This document shows, piece by piece, positions 1 through 7,908 of a stretch of DNA of 64,000 nucleotides. Both the position numbers and the translations under genes were made by a program. The notes beneath the pieces are model-generated. The model was not told where the DNA came from. It did no database searches and saw only the letters and a list, made by a program, of their open reading frames with translations. This DNA is from Catonella morbi ATCC 51271. Its GTDB lineage: Bacteria > Bacillota > Clostridia > Lachnospirales > Lachnospiraceae. The stretch covers positions 145,159 to 209,158 of the forward strand of contig NZ_KI535370.1 in NCBI RefSeq assembly GCF_000160035.2, in the 5' to 3' direction. The number at the start of each line of letters is the position of its first letter. Positions within the stretch are counted from its first letter, which is position 1.

Positions 1-801
1 TCCAAGTGCACCTCCATGTTTAGATACTTTGGAAAACTTGGAGTTTACATCATAAATCGACCATAAATTATCAGAAACTGTGCTTATAAAACAGCTTGAA
101 AGCTGGTTAAAAGTTGTTCCCGCATTTGCAAGAGTCGGTGTTGCCACTGTCATTTTAAGTTTACTGAGCAAGTCATAAAAAGCCTTGGCATAATACACCT
201 TATCTTCTTCTACGCTGGCAAGATGCATAGCTATTGCCATAAATCTTTCCTGAGGAAGCTCCATTACCTCTCCGTTAACACCATGTACAAGGTAGCGGTC
301 CGCAAGAAGCTTCACTCCTTCATAATTAAAAAGAAAGTCTCTTTCCGGTTTTATATATTCAGCCAGTTCTCTTCTTTCGGCTTCTGTGTACTTTGTAATA
401 AAATCCTCTGTGTAGATTCCTCTCTCAACCAGCATTTCGATAAGCTTTTTAAAATCACCATAGCCAAAAGTCTTATAATTACGACTTATTTTAGCTTCTT
501 TGTAAAGGTCAAACAAAAACAGCCTTGCTGCCACATGCTGCCACTTGCTGTTCATACGGCTAAGACCGCTGCCGTTTTCACTCTGTTCATTTACAATAAC
601 CTTCTCGATAGCAGAACGGATAAGTACCTGCTGAATTTCCTTTGTGCTCATTCCATTTTTAAACTGAATCTTGGAGTCCATTTCCAGCTCCATAGGGTCG
701 CAGCCGTCTAAGCCTTCACAGGCAAGAGCTACCATCTTCTTAGTCTTTTCCACGCAAAGATTCTCATATCTTCCGTTACGCTTTTTAATCAAAATGTCCA
801 T
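1..801 (-). CDS. nrdA: Ribonucleoside-diphosphate reductase, alpha (large) subunit, N-terminal 267 residues
   Basis: The reading frame runs off the left edge of the window, so only the N-terminal 267 residues are visible. It starts at ATG 801 behind AGGAAG. Residues 1-95 look like an ATP-cone (MDILIKKRNGRYE, then a run of charged helices). Residues about 225-267 contain ATPTLANAGT and LSSCF, which match the class I large-subunit catalytic domain including the first active-site cysteine. The enzyme reduces ribonucleoside diphosphates to deoxy forms. The small subunit would be expected beyond the left edge but cannot be seen. The NrdR repressor gene lies in the same window at 24785. Identification is from motifs read by eye. 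Confidence 0.93.
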   Translation of the reverse strand, partial: MDILIKKRNGRYENLCVEKTKKMVALACEGLDGCDPMELEMDSKIQFKNGMSTKEIQQVLIRSAIEKVIVNEQSENGSGLSRMNSKWQHVAARLFLFDLYKEAKISRNYKTFGYGDFKKLIEMLVERGIYTEDFITKYTEAERRELAEYIKPERDFLFNYEGVKLLADRYLVHGVNGEVMELPQERFMAIAMHLASVEEDKVYYAKAFYDLLSKLKMTVATPTLANAGTTFNQLSSCFISTVSDNLWSIYDVNSKFSKVSKHGGALG

Positions 802-843
802 ATATATTGTGCTTCCTTTTCTATAAAAATACTACATTTTGAT

Positions 844-872
844 ATTATAGACTATGGAAGTGGTTTTGTAAA
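844..872 (-). promoter_or_regulatory. Promoter of nrdA
   Basis: On the minus strand TTTACA (867-872) and TATAAT (844-849) are separated by exactly 17 bases, a sigma-A type promoter. Transcription would start near 837, about 36 bases before the nrdA ATG. The sequence CACAATATATA at 801-811, touching the start codon, resembles half of an NrdR box, but no second box is evident. The truncated yoeB duplicate begins only a dozen bases upstream. Confidence 0.6.
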
Positions 873-892
873 CCTGTGAAAATAACAAAAAA

Positions 893-961
893 TCCTCTGC
901 TTGTTATATGTATCATTTCACTAAATTTTATAGTAAGAATAATACATATAAAAGCAAAGGA
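893..961 (-). terminator. Hairpin terminator of the truncated yoeB copy
   Basis: Arms TCCTCTGCTTG... and ...AAAGCAAAGGA pair over roughly 20 bases. On the minus strand the stem is followed by a run of T. The same structure follows the intact yoeB at 6727-6795. Confidence 0.65.
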
Positions 962-980
962 TACTGTTAATTTCTTAACC

Positions 981-1175
981 TTATTTATCTCTGTAATGCT
1001 TACCACATTGCATAATTTCCAGATTGTCACCTTCTATCCGAAATACAATTCTATTCTTTTCATCAATACGGACACTCCAGTATCCGGTCAAGTTTCCACT
1101 AAGCGGTTCAGGTTTCCCGGTACATTTATATCCATTTCTGTCAATATCATTTAATAGTTTATTTATTTTCTTCAA
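981..1175 (-). pseudogene. YoeB-type toxin, 5'-truncated
   Basis: The frame encodes the C-terminal 64 residues of the YoeB mRNA interferase found intact at 6815-7078. It still has the GKPEPL, DEKNR and GKHY segments that hold the catalytic Glu, Arg and His of the family. The first 23 or so residues and the whole antitoxin gene are missing. Beyond 1175 the sequence is transposase. No ribosome binding site precedes the TTG that opens the remaining frame, so it is probably not expressed. Confidence 0.85.
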
Positions 1176-2183
1176 AGGAAGCTTCGTTCCATTATGCAGA
1201 AAATTTCCTGGAGAAGAGAAAGTTTGGGCTTCATCAGGTTTATCGTGCTCTTGAAGTTATTGCAAAGGAAAATGACCTGATACAGAAAAGACTTTACGAG
1301 AATTCCTTGTCAGATATAGAAAGAAACATATCCTTTACAATGACTGTACTAACTTCTACTTTGAAACAGAGGATGAAGATGAATTTTGTAAATACGGTAT
1401 CTCCAAAGAACATAGACCAAACCCTATTGTACAGATGGGGCTGTTTATGGATGCAGATGGAATCCCACTTGCCTTCTCCATGTTTCCGGGCAACCAGAAC
1501 GAGCAGCCATCTCTTGCACCTTTAGAGAAAAAAGTTATATCTGATTTCGGAATAGATAAACTTGTTGTGTGTACTGACTCCAGCCTCTCTTCTACTGCAA
1601 ACATGAGATTCAATGATACAAAAAGGTCTGCAAACGATTATAAACGCCTCTTATCAGAAGAACATATCACAAGGCATGGAGAAGCAGCAGAAAAATCTCT
1701 CATTGACTTGGATACGAAAAAGATAGCCGAAGAAGAACAGTATGACGGCTTTTATGCAGTATGTACAAACCTCGATGACAACGTAGAAGCCATTGTAAGA
1801 ATCAACCATAAGCACCGGGAAATCGAAGAATGCTTTCGCATAATGAAAACCGAGTTTAAGGCAAGACCTGTTTATCTCTCAAGAGAAGACAGGATTAAGG
1901 CTCATTTTCTTACTTGCTATGCTTCCCTTGTACTCTATCGTATTTTAGAGAAAAGGCTTGCAGAGAAGTTCCCTGAAACAAACTTTTCATGCCATGAAAT
2001 CATACAAACCCTAAGAAATATGAATATGATGATATCTCCGGGGATGGTTACATTCCTGTTTATGAAAGAACAGACCTTACAGATGCTTTACATGAAATTT
2101 CAGGCTTCAGAACTGATTTTGAAATCGTTTCAAACAGAAATATGAGAAAAATTTTTACCTTGATGAAAAAAGAAGAAAAATAG
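1176..2183 (+). pseudogene. IS1634-type (IS4 superfamily) DDE transposase, decayed
   Basis: Pieces of one transposase are readable in successive frames. About 1192-1335 reads ENFLEKRKFGLHQVYRALEV. From 1336 it reads YNDCTNFYFE and continues through GLFMDADGIPLAFSMFPGN and CTDSSLSSTAN. Later come YDGFYAVCTNL and IEECFRIMKTEFKARPVYLS, the C-terminal catalytic glutamate region. A frameshift lies near 1330-1336. A second near 2038-2042 moves the end into a frame reading GDGYIPVYERTDLTDALHEI and stopping at 2183. Between about 1620 and 1640 an internal block of well over 100 residues is missing compared with the usual ~550-residue protein. The 5' end is lost against the yoeB fragment. The element is dead. 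Confidence 0.85.
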
Positions 2184-2206
2184 CTACATTTTTTTGCATA
2201 TAGAAA

Positions 2207-2247
2207 GGCTCTAAAACCCTGATTATAAACGGGTTTAGAGCCTTTTT
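2207..2247 (+). terminator. Terminator hairpin at the 3' end of the IS1634 remnant
   Basis: GGCTCTAAAACCC (2207-2219) pairs with GGGTTTAGAGCC (2231-2242) and is followed by TTTTT. It lies 24 bases after the transposase stop and is probably the end of the insertion element. Confidence 0.75.
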
Positions 2248-2313
2248 GATTGTTGCAAGTGTCAAAGATGGGATTAATCCTAAGATGTCAAGAGGGAATT
2301 TTAAAGTAAAACT

Positions 2314-3576
2314 CTATTTTTTCTCCCCCAATGCCCTCTTTATTGCCTTTATTATAGCATCCGAGCTTGTTGTCGCTCCGCTTACGGCATCAACATCCGT
2401 GCTCTGTTTTTCAAGAATCGACTGTATAATCTTGTCTCTTGCAGGATAAAAATATTCTTCATCATCAATGTGCTTGACTATCTTTATATCCTTTATCTTT
2501 CCGCCTTCGACAACCACACTTACAGTCAGCTTACCATTGTAGCCTACGGCACTTCCCTCAAACTCACCATCCTTAAAGCCCTCACCGCCTGCAACTGAGT
2601 TTTGCTGTTCCTGCACATTCTGAGTCGTATCTGCTTTGTTAGCTGAACCGGTTCCGCCATTGTCAGCCTCGGAAGTTTCTTTTCGATTGCTTCCTGTCTT
2701 TGCATCGATTTTATCTTGAATCTGTCCATCGGCTTTTGCCTCTACTGTATTATTAACGTCCGCGCTTCTGTATGTGTAGGTGGAATATACACATATTGCT
2801 AGCATAACAACCGAAAAGAGCGCTGTGCTTAAAATAGTTTTGCCTTTTATATAATCAGCCGTATTAAAGCTTTCTGCACCATTTTCTCTCTTTGATGTCA
2901 CATTACCTGCTTTCTTTTTAAAATACTTAATCAGCCTTAATACAGCATATATTCCGAAAATTAAGGTATAAATATATAAATCAATAAGGTATGTCAGCCT
3001 CCCTGTTAAAAGTCCTCTTGAAAATATCAGAACTATATGAAAATATAAAAGTGCATATAAAATATACGAAAGTCTCTGAAGCTTTTTCCAGCTCTTTCCT
3101 GACATCTTCTTTCTTATAATGTTAAAAGAGGTTACAGTAAGCGGTACAAGCAGCACTATCATACATACTGAAAGCAGTGCAGCCGCAGCCTCATAGGGCT
3201 TTAAAGCAGATATATCTGTAAATAAAAGCATAAAGTATCTTTTACCATAAGATATATTATGTATCAATGTAAAAAGGGCCGCTATTATCGCCATTTCTCC
3301 CCTTACTTTGCTTAGTTTTATACGGAGCCGGGTTTTTTGCGGCAGTACGCTTACATACATTACAATTATAAATATTGCTCCCTGAAGCACTCCTCCTACA
3401 AATATTTTATTTATAAACATAACTAACAAAGGCGGGAGAAATTTGTGGGGAACAAATACGGTAAATGCAGATATAAGCACTGTAATAATGTAAAATGCCG
3501 CTGCATGTTTTTTTACCTGGTTATTAAATGTTGCAAAAAACCACATAGAACAGATCAGACATATGATAAGTTTCAT
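2314..3576 (-). CDS. Ferric-reductase-like membrane protein with C-terminal FMN-binding domain
   Basis: The protein has 420 residues. Residues 1-225 form about six or seven membrane segments resembling a ferric reductase-like (heme-binding) domain. A further membrane segment at about 250-270 leads to a low-complexity linker rich in Asn, Thr and Gln. An FMN_bind domain occupies about 335-420 (FKDGEFEGSAVGYNGKL). The motif SGATTSS near residue 400 is the site at which ApbE-type transferases attach FMN to a threonine in this family. The likely role is electron transfer across the membrane to an extracytoplasmic flavin. No apbE gene is in the window. The next gene to the right, a Tp47-like lipoprotein, is on the same strand 238 bases upstream, separated by a palindromic element. 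Confidence 0.85.
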   Translation of the reverse strand: MKLIICLICSMWFFATFNNQVKKHAAAFYIITVLISAFTVFVPHKFLPPLLVMFINKIFVGGVLQGAIFIIVMYVSVLPQKTRLRIKLSKVRGEMAIIAALFTLIHNISYGKRYFMLLFTDISALKPYEAAAALLSVCMIVLLVPLTVTSFNIIRKKMSGKSWKKLQRLSYILYALLYFHIVLIFSRGLLTGRLTYLIDLYIYTLIFGIYAVLRLIKYFKKKAGNVTSKRENGAESFNTADYIKGKTILSTALFSVVMLAICVYSTYTYRSADVNNTVEAKADGQIQDKIDAKTGSNRKETSEADNGGTGSANKADTTQNVQEQQNSVAGGEGFKDGEFEGSAVGYNGKLTVSVVVEGGKIKDIKIVKHIDDEEYFYPARDKIIQSILEKQSTDVDAVSGATTSSDAIIKAIKRALGEKK

Positions 3577-3613
3577 AAAATCAAATACTAAAGTCCTTTC
3601 ATTTGCTTAATTT

Positions 3614-3710
3614 AACCCAAATATTCACCCCATAGGTCACGGACAGCTCAATTCGTGTGCTAACGACGGCTATGCAGTCTTTTCATCCGTGACTATGGGG
3701 TGATATTACC
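3614..3710. repeat. 97-base palindromic intergenic element, copy A
   Basis: The ends form a near-perfect inverted repeat: ATATTCACCCCATAGGTCAC at the left and GTGACTATGGGGTGATAT at the right, with about 45 bases between. Read on the minus strand it begins GGTAATATCACCCCATAG and ends in ATATTTGGGTT. The same ends and length recur, degenerate, at 10319-10416. There is no coding potential. It resembles a miniature mobile element, or a structured RNA between two genes of one operon. Confidence 0.7.
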
Positions 3711-3814
3711 AAACATCTGCTTAACATCATGATTTTAAACTTATTGCCTAATTACGATATTGCGCAAGATATTTTATTAATAATTTGGACTTAAATGTGT
3801 TAAATTTACTATGC

Positions 3815-5371
3815 TTATTTAGCTTTTACCTCAAATTCAACATCAGGGTATCCATCGGCAGTAAGTATTACCTTATATGTATCTGAACCGGTGAATACAG
3901 GCTCTGAACCTGAATCAGAATTATATGCGGCATCAAGCTTGATGCTTCCGTCATCATTAAACACAGTTGCGCCGAACATCCTTCCTCTGCCTCCTCTGTA
4001 CTCTATCTCTCCGACTTTTGCAGAGGTTATAGAGCCAATGTAGGTTGCGATGTCAATTCCCTTAGAATTTTTCTTAAGAGAAAGCTTGTTGTCCTTGAAG
4101 CTGAAATCACCCGCTTTCAAACCGGATTCTACAAGGCACATAAATGACAGGTCAGAATATTTGTCATTTGAGAATATAAGCTGGTAGTTACCCGGTGTGC
4201 ATTCCTTAGGAAGTACAAGAACGCCATCTTTTTTAGAATCGATGCTGGCTTCAACATTCATTTTTCTGTAAACTGCTCTTTCAAAAGCATACTTCTGATC
4301 ACCTGTCTCAAGCTTATAATTTACTTTTGTGCCCTTGTTACTATAGCTTACTGTTTCATCTCCGCTAAGTTTATAGCTATCAGGAGCAAGCTCTTTGCAG
4401 TAAAGTGATGTGTCTATCTCAACATCATCTGTATTGGCAAGCATATAGGTTACCTTTGTTATGGTCTTTCCCGGTATATCTTTGAATCTCTCATATTCTT
4501 TTGGTGCATTATGATTCATGTCTGTGAACTCTTTAGCTGAAAATGATATTTCATTGGCTTTTAGCCATAAATTATCAAGATGCTTAAGTCCAAATCTTTC
4601 ACCATCCGAGGTTTCAATAATCGCCCCCTGCATAACCTCAGGATCTATCTCAACACCATTTATAGTAATCTCATAATTGCCATAGGCTGAGGTGGTTGTA
4701 ATCTCAGCTGTTGCATCAGCATTTTTTTCAACCTTTCCTATAGTCTTGCTAAGCACTCCGTCGGAATTTATAACCTTATATTCAACAGGCTCTTTATCAT
4801 CTGTTGCTTTAATTTCTTCTACAAATTCCAAAAGCTTGTTTTTCGATTCCTTTTTATCCTGTATAGCTTTTTGAGCCTCTTCATACAGTTTTTTGGAAAT
4901 TGCAACATTCACTTCCTTAGGGCCGAAATACTCGGATTTTTCTCCCTCCACCGCAGTGTTCACTGCAGTAAAGCGCTCAGCCTTGTCTATTGTAGGAGAA
5001 CTTACCGCATCATAGAAGCCTTCTTTTCTAAATCCGACCTGTTCAACGGCATCTTCCTTGTCAAGCTGTGGTGCAAGACTAGCCGGATCACTCTCCGGTT
5101 CAACATTATTAAGCTCACCATAGTAGAAATCAGCATAAGGAACAGCTATCTTTGCATATACATAATCGCCTGATGTTTCTGCCGAAGAACTGCCCGAACT
5201 GTTATTTGAGGCAGCTGAGCTGCTTTTCGACTGAGAAGCCGATGACTTCCCCGATGTTGTAGTGCTTGAAGCAGTTTTTGATATAGTGTTTGAATTTCCC
5301 GATGAACACCCTGTTATAAGACTTACTGCCAAAGTTGCCGACATGACACTGCATAGTAATCTTTTTTTCAT
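3815..5371 (-). CDS. Tp47-like lipoprotein
   Basis: A 518-residue secreted lipoprotein. The signal peptide ends in a lipobox (LITGC, Cys at residue 22), followed by a Ser/Thr-rich linker to about residue 68. The mature region opens YVYAKIAVPYADFYYGEL and continues to GFYDAVSSPT. This parallels the N-terminus of the Treponema pallidum 47-kDa lipoprotein Tp47 (YGYATLSYADYWAGEL and MFDAVSRAT, as I remember it). The end (YKVILTADGYPDVEFEV) also resembles a repeated beta domain of that protein (NGYRDV). Tp47 binds penicillin, but its physiological role is unclear, so I infer only a surface lipoprotein. It starts at ATG 5371 behind GGGAGAG. It may be cotranscribed with the flavoprotein gene downstream. 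Confidence 0.7.
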   Translation of the reverse strand: MKKRLLCSVMSATLAVSLITGCSSGNSNTISKTASSTTTSGKSSASQSKSSSAASNNSSGSSSAETSGDYVYAKIAVPYADFYYGELNNVEPESDPASLAPQLDKEDAVEQVGFRKEGFYDAVSSPTIDKAERFTAVNTAVEGEKSEYFGPKEVNVAISKKLYEEAQKAIQDKKESKNKLLEFVEEIKATDDKEPVEYKVINSDGVLSKTIGKVEKNADATAEITTTSAYGNYEITINGVEIDPEVMQGAIIETSDGERFGLKHLDNLWLKANEISFSAKEFTDMNHNAPKEYERFKDIPGKTITKVTYMLANTDDVEIDTSLYCKELAPDSYKLSGDETVSYSNKGTKVNYKLETGDQKYAFERAVYRKMNVEASIDSKKDGVLVLPKECTPGNYQLIFSNDKYSDLSFMCLVESGLKAGDFSFKDNKLSLKKNSKGIDIATYIGSITSAKVGEIEYRGGRGRMFGATVFNDDGSIKLDAAYNSDSGSEPVFTGSDTYKVILTADGYPDVEFEVKAK

Positions 5372-5731
5372 TGGACTTAATACTCTCCCTTTCTTGATTT
5401 TGATGCACTTTGTGCATCTGTGTATACGTGTGTTTATTTATGCAAAGGCTGTTTCAATATCTTTCCTGATATTGACAACCTTACAGCATACAAGTGTAAA
5501 GCTTCTGTCAGATAGTACCTGATTCATATTGTACTGTACAGGTGTTGGTTAGTTATATCTAACATAGGCACGCACTATTATGTCATTAAAATTATAAATT
5601 GTCAAGGTAATTAAAGTCAGTAAATAAATTAATATAATTTATAAATAAATTAACCGGTCCAATTTATTTTATGCTTTACCTTTATGCACAGAAGCACTAT
5701 AATCGTTGTAATAAGCAGTTTGGAGGTACTT
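5372..5731. other. Intergenic region with two short palindromes
   Basis: No gene is seen here. GATGCAC-ttt-GTGCATC (5402-5418) would form a hairpin in the leader of the lipoprotein mRNA, close to its ribosome binding site. CAATATC-tttcct-GATATTG (5455-5474) is a second inverted repeat that could be an operator. The rest, about 5580-5700, is AT-rich without recognisable structure. Confidence 0.45.
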
Positions 5732-5909
5732 ATGAAACTGAGAAAATTTACTGTCTTTCAGATAAAAAATGATAGCAAGTGTTATTATGCTTATACTTGC
5801 AGGAAATATGTATTATTCCGGTAATAACAATCAATATGCCATTTTTATAGGCATAGGAGGTATATTAATTTTGAATGCCTATTCTACGGGAAATAAGAAA
5901 AAAAAATAG
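5732..5909 (+). pseudogene. Small membrane protein, apparently frameshifted
   Basis: An ATG at 5732 behind TTTGGAGG opens MKLRKFTVFQIKN and soon goes out of frame. One base away, from ATG 5769, runs MIASVIMLILAGNMYYSG to a stop at 5909 (46 residues, two hydrophobic stretches, Lys-rich tail). Removing one A from the A-run at about 5764-5769 would join the two into one protein of about 58 residues. I do not recognise the family. Either the gene is broken, or only the second frame is used, or a homopolymer base is wrong. Confidence 0.4.
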
Positions 5910-5915
5910 TGTTTT

Positions 5916-6387
5916 ATGTTTATGAAATATCTTAGCCAAAATTGGACTTATTACAAATCCAAAAACTTTACTCCCGGATTCATATGTGTTCTACATACAT
6001 TTGGAAGACCATTAGAGTGGAATCCCCATATTCATTGCCTAATATCTGAAGGTGGACACTCCGATGACGGGGAATGGAGAAATATCCGCCACTTCAACTA
6101 CAAACTCCTGCGTGAATCATTCCGTACGGTTTTGTTAAATGAACTTGAAGCTACGCTTGGACCATCATTTAAATGTATAAAGGCACAGATGTACAAACTG
6201 CTTGACAAAGGATTCTATGTTTATGCAAAACCAACTCTTGCCGATCTATCCCATTCAATGTCCTAACTGTAAAACAACAATGGAAATTTTAGAAATTTAC
6301 CATAACCATCACCGGGTTTCTCTTCAAGAACTTTATGAAAGGGCACATATTCGCTATATGGCGAAGCATTGGCGTTCCAGTACTTAA
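5916..6387 (+). pseudogene. IS91-family transposase remnant
   Basis: Residues after 5916 read NFTPGFICVLHTFGRPLEWN and PHIHCLISEGG, the HxH-containing core of IS91-type (Y2 rolling-circle) transposases. They continue to KGFYVYAKP at about 6235. A deletion and frame change then lead to the family's C-terminal end, QCPNCKTTMEILEIYHNH followed by RVSLQELYERA, stopping at 6387. The N-terminal zinc-binding part and the tyrosine-bearing middle are missing. The fragment is inactive and lies between the Tp47-like gene and the toxin-antitoxin locus. Confidence 0.8.
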
Positions 6388-6446
6388 TTCATGTATTTAC
6401 AGCCTCCGCAAAACGGTATAAAATTGAGGTAAAGGAGGCAACTGAT

Positions 6447-6623
6447 ATGACTGAAAAAGAACTTGCAGAGGAACTCAGAAAAAAATATATGCTCAATCCG
6501 CCGGAAGGCATGACCAGTGAGGACATCCGCTACATGAGTGTGGGTGACCTGCTGGACATGGATTACTTTCTAAACGATGAGGATACTGACGATGTAGGTG
6601 AAGAAGGATTTTATATCTTTTAA
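6447..6623 (+). CDS. Small acidic conserved protein, 58 residues
   Basis: ATG 6447 follows a strong AAAGGAGG site. The frame is open further upstream, but that part is unsupported. The protein begins MTEKELAEELRKKYMLNPPE, has GMTSEDIRYMS in the middle, and ends in an acidic tail with GEEGFYIF. I recall similar short proteins in mobile-element regions of Clostridia but know no function. It lies just after the IS91 remnant and before a GC-rich hairpin, so it may be a passenger of that element. Confidence 0.6.
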   Translation: MTEKELAEELRKKYMLNPPEGMTSEDIRYMSVGDLLDMDYFLNDEDTDDVGEEGFYIF

Positions 6624-6645
6624 CCTCGCACCACCTTGTTTTCTA

Positions 6646-6667
6646 TGCCCGCAGACTGGCGGGCATT
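6646..6667 (+). terminator. GC-rich hairpin after the 58-residue gene
   Basis: ATGCCCGC (6646-6653) and GCGGGCAT (6660-6667) form a perfect 8-base stem around AGACTG, followed by TTACTGTTTTAAA. The T-run is weak, so termination is probable rather than certain. Confidence 0.5.
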
Positions 6668-6717
6668 ACTGTTTTAAATGTCTTGGCATCGTTTAAAACG
6701 GAGGAACTTCTTATTAA

Positions 6718-7009
6718 ACAAAAAAATCCTCTGCTTGTTATATATATCATTTCACTAAATTTTATAGTAAGAATAATACATATAAAAGCAAAGGATACTG
6801 TTAATTTCTTAACCTTATTTATCTCTGTAATGCTTACCACATTGCATAATTTCCAGATTGTCACCTTCTATCCGAAATACAATCCTATTCTTTTCATCAA
6901 TACGGACACTCCAGTATCCGGCCAAGTTTCCGATAAGCGGTTCAGGTTTCCCGGTACATTTATATCCATTTCTGTCAATATCATTTAATAGTTTATTTAT
7001 TTTCTTCAA
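6718..7009. repeat. Duplicated toxin-gene segment, intact copy
   Basis: Matches 885-1175 with about five differences over about 290 bases. Here the segment is part of a complete relB-yoeB operon, so this is probably the source copy. The match ends at codon 24 of yoeB. Confidence 0.9.
6727..6795 (-). terminator. Terminator of the relB-yoeB operon
   Basis: TCCTCTGCTTG... (from 6727) pairs with ...AAAGCAAAGGA (to 6795) in a long AT-rich stem. The stem is followed on the minus strand by seven T. It lies 20 bases after the yoeB stop. Confidence 0.75.
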
Positions 7010-7078
7010 TGTCCTCTTATCTTGTGTCTGCCAGTAAACATAGTCTTCCCAAGCTTCATCTTGCCACAGTTTCTTCAT
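6815..7078 (-). CDS. yoeB: YoeB-type toxin (ribosome-dependent mRNA interferase)
   Basis: The protein has 87 residues, about the length of the E. coli protein (84). MKKLWQDEAWEDYVYWQTQD aligns well with the family N-terminus. Family catalytic residues are present: Glu in GKPEPL (about 46-51), Arg in DEKNRIVF (about 64), and the terminal His-Tyr in GKHYRDK (about 82-83). YoeB cleaves mRNA in the ribosomal A site and is held inactive by its antitoxin. ATG 7078 overlaps the antitoxin stop (TGATG), so the two are translationally coupled. Part of the gene is duplicated at 981-1175. Confidence 0.92.
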   Translation of the reverse strand: MKKLWQDEAWEDYVYWQTQDKRTLKKINKLLNDIDRNGYKCTGKPEPLIGNLAGYWSVRIDEKNRIVFRIEGDNLEIMQCGKHYRDK

Positions 7079-7335
7079 CAATCTACCTCTATCAGTTCAT
7101 GTTCTTTTAATGTACTTTCACCTGAACGAACTGAATTTATACGTCTCTCAAGCTCAGCCATATTTTCCCTGCTATAAAAAGGATCTGCTGATAGCTCAAA
7201 TGGTATACGGTTTTCTCTGGCAACTTTTTTTAGAAAAATATTGATAGCTGTAGACATACTAAGTCCAATTTCATTAAAAGTTTTTTCTGCATTACGCTTC
7301 ACCTCTTCATCTACACGCAAGCTGATCTGTGTCAT
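7078..7335 (-). CDS. relB: RelB/DinJ-family antitoxin
   Basis: An 85-residue protein with a ribbon-helix-helix start (MTQISLRVDEEVKRNAE) and the family segment GLSMSTAINIFLKKVARENR, followed by a charged toxin-binding tail. ATG 7335 has AAGGAG seven bases upstream, so I prefer it to the in-frame TTG 18 bases earlier. It should neutralise YoeB and repress its own operon with the toxin. In E. coli YoeB pairs with YefM (Phd family). Here the partner is RelB/DinJ type, a pairing also seen in other Firmicutes. Confidence 0.9.
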   Translation of the reverse strand: MTQISLRVDEEVKRNAEKTFNEIGLSMSTAINIFLKKVARENRIPFELSADPFYSRENMAELERRINSVRSGESTLKEHELIEVD

Positions 7336-7422
7336 ATTATCACTCCTTTCCATAGTTTTATTATATTACACCTTATAGATTTACACAAGCATTTTAATAT
7401 ACATTTGCAAGTAAGGTGCAGA

Positions 7423-7839
7423 TTATAAACTATTTCTAAGTATTGTGCTGATATAGTCGCCTTTTTGCCTTGCTATGCAGGCAGTTGCAAAAGTCATTGT
7501 AGCTGCATATCGTTCATATTTATAGGAGGGATCTGTAAGTACAGGCATTCCATAATATGCATTCTTCTTATTTTTCAGGTCAATGAACCATTTTCCGCCA
7601 ATATATTTTCTAAACGTCTCACCAATGTAAATCGTAAGATAATCAAGCATCTTACTGTCGGCGATCAGGTCTTTAATCTCTTTATAATTAGCTAAAATCC
7701 AGCCTTCAATTTCATCCAGCGACTCAATACTGTAATCAAGCTTCAACTTTTGCTCTTTAGCAAATTCTCCTGTAAAATAATCCATCTTAAAATCAATAAG
7801 AATGAGCCATTCCTCAAAGTTTTCCTGTGTATACCCCAT
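7423..7839 (-). CDS. Uncharacterised 138-residue cytoplasmic protein
   Basis: The protein is soluble, with no signal peptide or membrane segment. The N-terminal half is acidic and helical (MGYTQENFEEWLILIDFKMD). The centre contains YIGETFRKYIGGKWFIDL, reminiscent of small standalone proteins in polymorphic-toxin immunity neighbourhoods. That likeness is weak. ATG 7839 follows AGGGAG. It stands alone between the toxin-antitoxin operon and the hydratase gene, each separated by short AT-rich gaps. I cannot assign a function. Confidence 0.65.
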   Translation of the reverse strand: MGYTQENFEEWLILIDFKMDYFTGEFAKEQKLKLDYSIESLDEIEGWILANYKEIKDLIADSKMLDYLTIYIGETFRKYIGGKWFIDLKNKKNAYYGMPVLTDPSYKYERYAATMTFATACIARQKGDYISTILRNSL

Positions 7840-7908
7840 GTTAAACTCCCTTCACACTACTATTACCTCTATTAATATTATAAATACCCTTTATTATCTT
7901 AATAATGA

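Larger units (their letters stand above)
885..1175. repeat. Duplicated toxin-gene segment, truncated copy
   Basis: This stretch matches 6718-7009 over about 290 bases with only about five base differences. It carries the last 64 codons of yoeB and its terminator hairpin. The match stops abruptly at 1175/1176, where IS1634-type transposase sequence begins. The other end lies next to the nrdA promoter. Confidence 0.9.

Noticed and set aside
223..711. 162-residue plus-strand frame at the left edge
   Set aside because: It is antisense to nrdA, whose motifs are clear.
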